From: Acidobacteriota bacterium | GTDB taxonomy: Bacteria; Acidobacteriota; Blastocatellia; Pyrinomonadales; Pyrinomonadaceae | Assembly (NCBI GenBank): GCA_003222855.1 | Contig: QHXH01000345.1 | Span: 1 to 5,631 of the forward strand | Length of the DNA stretch: 5,631 nt | Direction: 5' to 3' | Shown: one piece after another, positions 5,175 to 5,631 of the stretch | Layout of the letters: each line of letters starts with the position of its first letter | Numbering within the stretch: the stretch's first letter is position 1 | The notes under the pieces: generated by a model | Seen by the model: only the letters and a program-made list of their open reading frames with translations | Told to the model about the DNA's origin: nothing | Databases searched by the model: none | Position numbers and translations under genes: made by a program

Positions 5175-5631
5175 TCAGACAGACTTGTAAACAGGCTCGC
5201 GCGGTTTCACTGCCCGCTTGCCTTCGTGATCCTGCTTCGGCTCGCCGTCCAGTTCGAGCGCGAAAGTCGTCACCAGGTCGGGTGCTTTCTTTGGCAATCC
5301 GGTAAGCCGGATGCGAAATTCATCCTGCTGAAATTTCACCGGCTCGCCGCTGGCGAACATCTTTGCCGACAGAACTTTATTCAAGAGATTCCCAATCACC
5401 ACGGTTTCGCCCGGCCAGTAATGAACGTGCGCGTAAAGCGTGTTGCCCTTGCGCGTGAAGCTTAGATAATTGCCGCGGCGTGGTTGGCAAGTGTCAGATT
5501 CGCGAATGGTCGCCGCGTTTTTGCTCATCCAGTCGCCGACCGCAGACAGGATGCGGACCGACTCTTCAGGAATCGTGCCATCAGGTTTGGGCCCGATGTT
5601 GAGAAGATAATTGCCGCCGTCCCGGGCGCAC
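5175..5631 (-). CDS. Alpha-L-fucosidase (GH29), C-terminal part (cut by right edge)
   Basis: GH29 alpha-L-fucosidases release L-fucose from fucosylated glycans by a retaining mechanism. Only the last 151 or so residues are present, and the frame stays open through the right edge. The first visible residues, GGNYLLNIGPKPDGTIPEE, are the conserved segment at the end of the GH29 catalytic barrel, followed by the usual helix (SVRILSAVGDWMSKN). The rest (FTRKGNTLYAHVHYWPGETV and onward) fits the C-terminal beta-sandwich. The nucleophile Asp and any signal peptide are upstream of the window, so export cannot be judged. An internal ATG at 5528 is not the gene start because homology runs across it. 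The frame ends at TGA 5177-5175, and the lactonase begins 122 nt downstream. This is the gene that points to fucose as the sugar handled by the cluster. Confidence 0.9.
   Translation of the reverse strand, partial: CARDGGNYLLNIGPKPDGTIPEESVRILSAVGDWMSKNAATIRESDTCQPRRGNYLSFTRKGNTLYAHVHYWPGETVVIGNLLNKVLSAKMFASGEPVKFQQDEFRIRLTGLPKKAPDLVTTFALELDGEPKQDHEGKRAVKPREPVYKSV

Noticed and set aside
5175..5528. Complete small protein starting at the ATG at 5528
   Set aside because: The same frame continues upstream to the window edge with the GH29 segment GGNYLLNIGPKPDGTIPEE, so this is an internal methionine of the fucosidase.

Overview
All six genes lie on the minus strand, so transcription runs from the right edge to the left edge. 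In that order they are: the C-terminal end of a GH29 alpha-L-fucosidase (cut by the right edge), an L-fuconolactonase-type amidohydrolase, an extended SDR (NAD-dependent epimerase/dehydratase family), a zinc-dependent medium-chain dehydrogenase, LutA, and the N-terminal 276 residues of LutB (cut by the left edge). No RNA gene, CRISPR array, transposase or phage gene was seen. The substantial plus-strand reading frames are antisense shadows of these genes.

The genes fit one catabolic route. The fucosidase frees L-fucose from glycans. A dehydrogenase (the SDR or the MDR) would oxidise it to L-fuconolactone, and the amidohydrolase would open the lactone to L-fuconate. In the known non-phosphorylated L-fucose pathway, fuconate is dehydrated, oxidised and cleaved to pyruvate plus L-lactate. 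LutA and LutB belong to the LutABC complex that oxidises L-lactate to pyruvate, so the locus appears to join sugar release to disposal of the final C3 product. The dehydratase, the cleavage enzyme, a transporter, a regulator and LutC are not in the window and may lie on either side.

The noncoding sequence is the more unusual part. Every one of the five junctions between genes carries a repeat or palindrome, and four or five sequence types are represented. They are a 24-bp-arm hairpin (844-914), an inverted pair of CCGATTG heptamer tracts (1655-1784), a double hairpin with a clamped base (2998-3078), a split inverted pair of a GC-rich unit (4056-4200), and degenerate AT-rich heptamers (5044-5078 and 5131-5151). 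Four of the five run into coding sequence and supply stop codons, a start codon, or the terminal residues of the flanking proteins.

The moderately high GC content, repeat-filled junctions in a co-directional cluster, and a glycan-degrading gene set suggest a free-living soil or sediment heterotroph. The repeat style reminds me of Acidobacteriota (Blastocatellia type), but this is an impression and not a demonstrated assignment. I see no wholly new protein system. The pathway coupling and the repeat-shaped gene ends are the points most worth checking.
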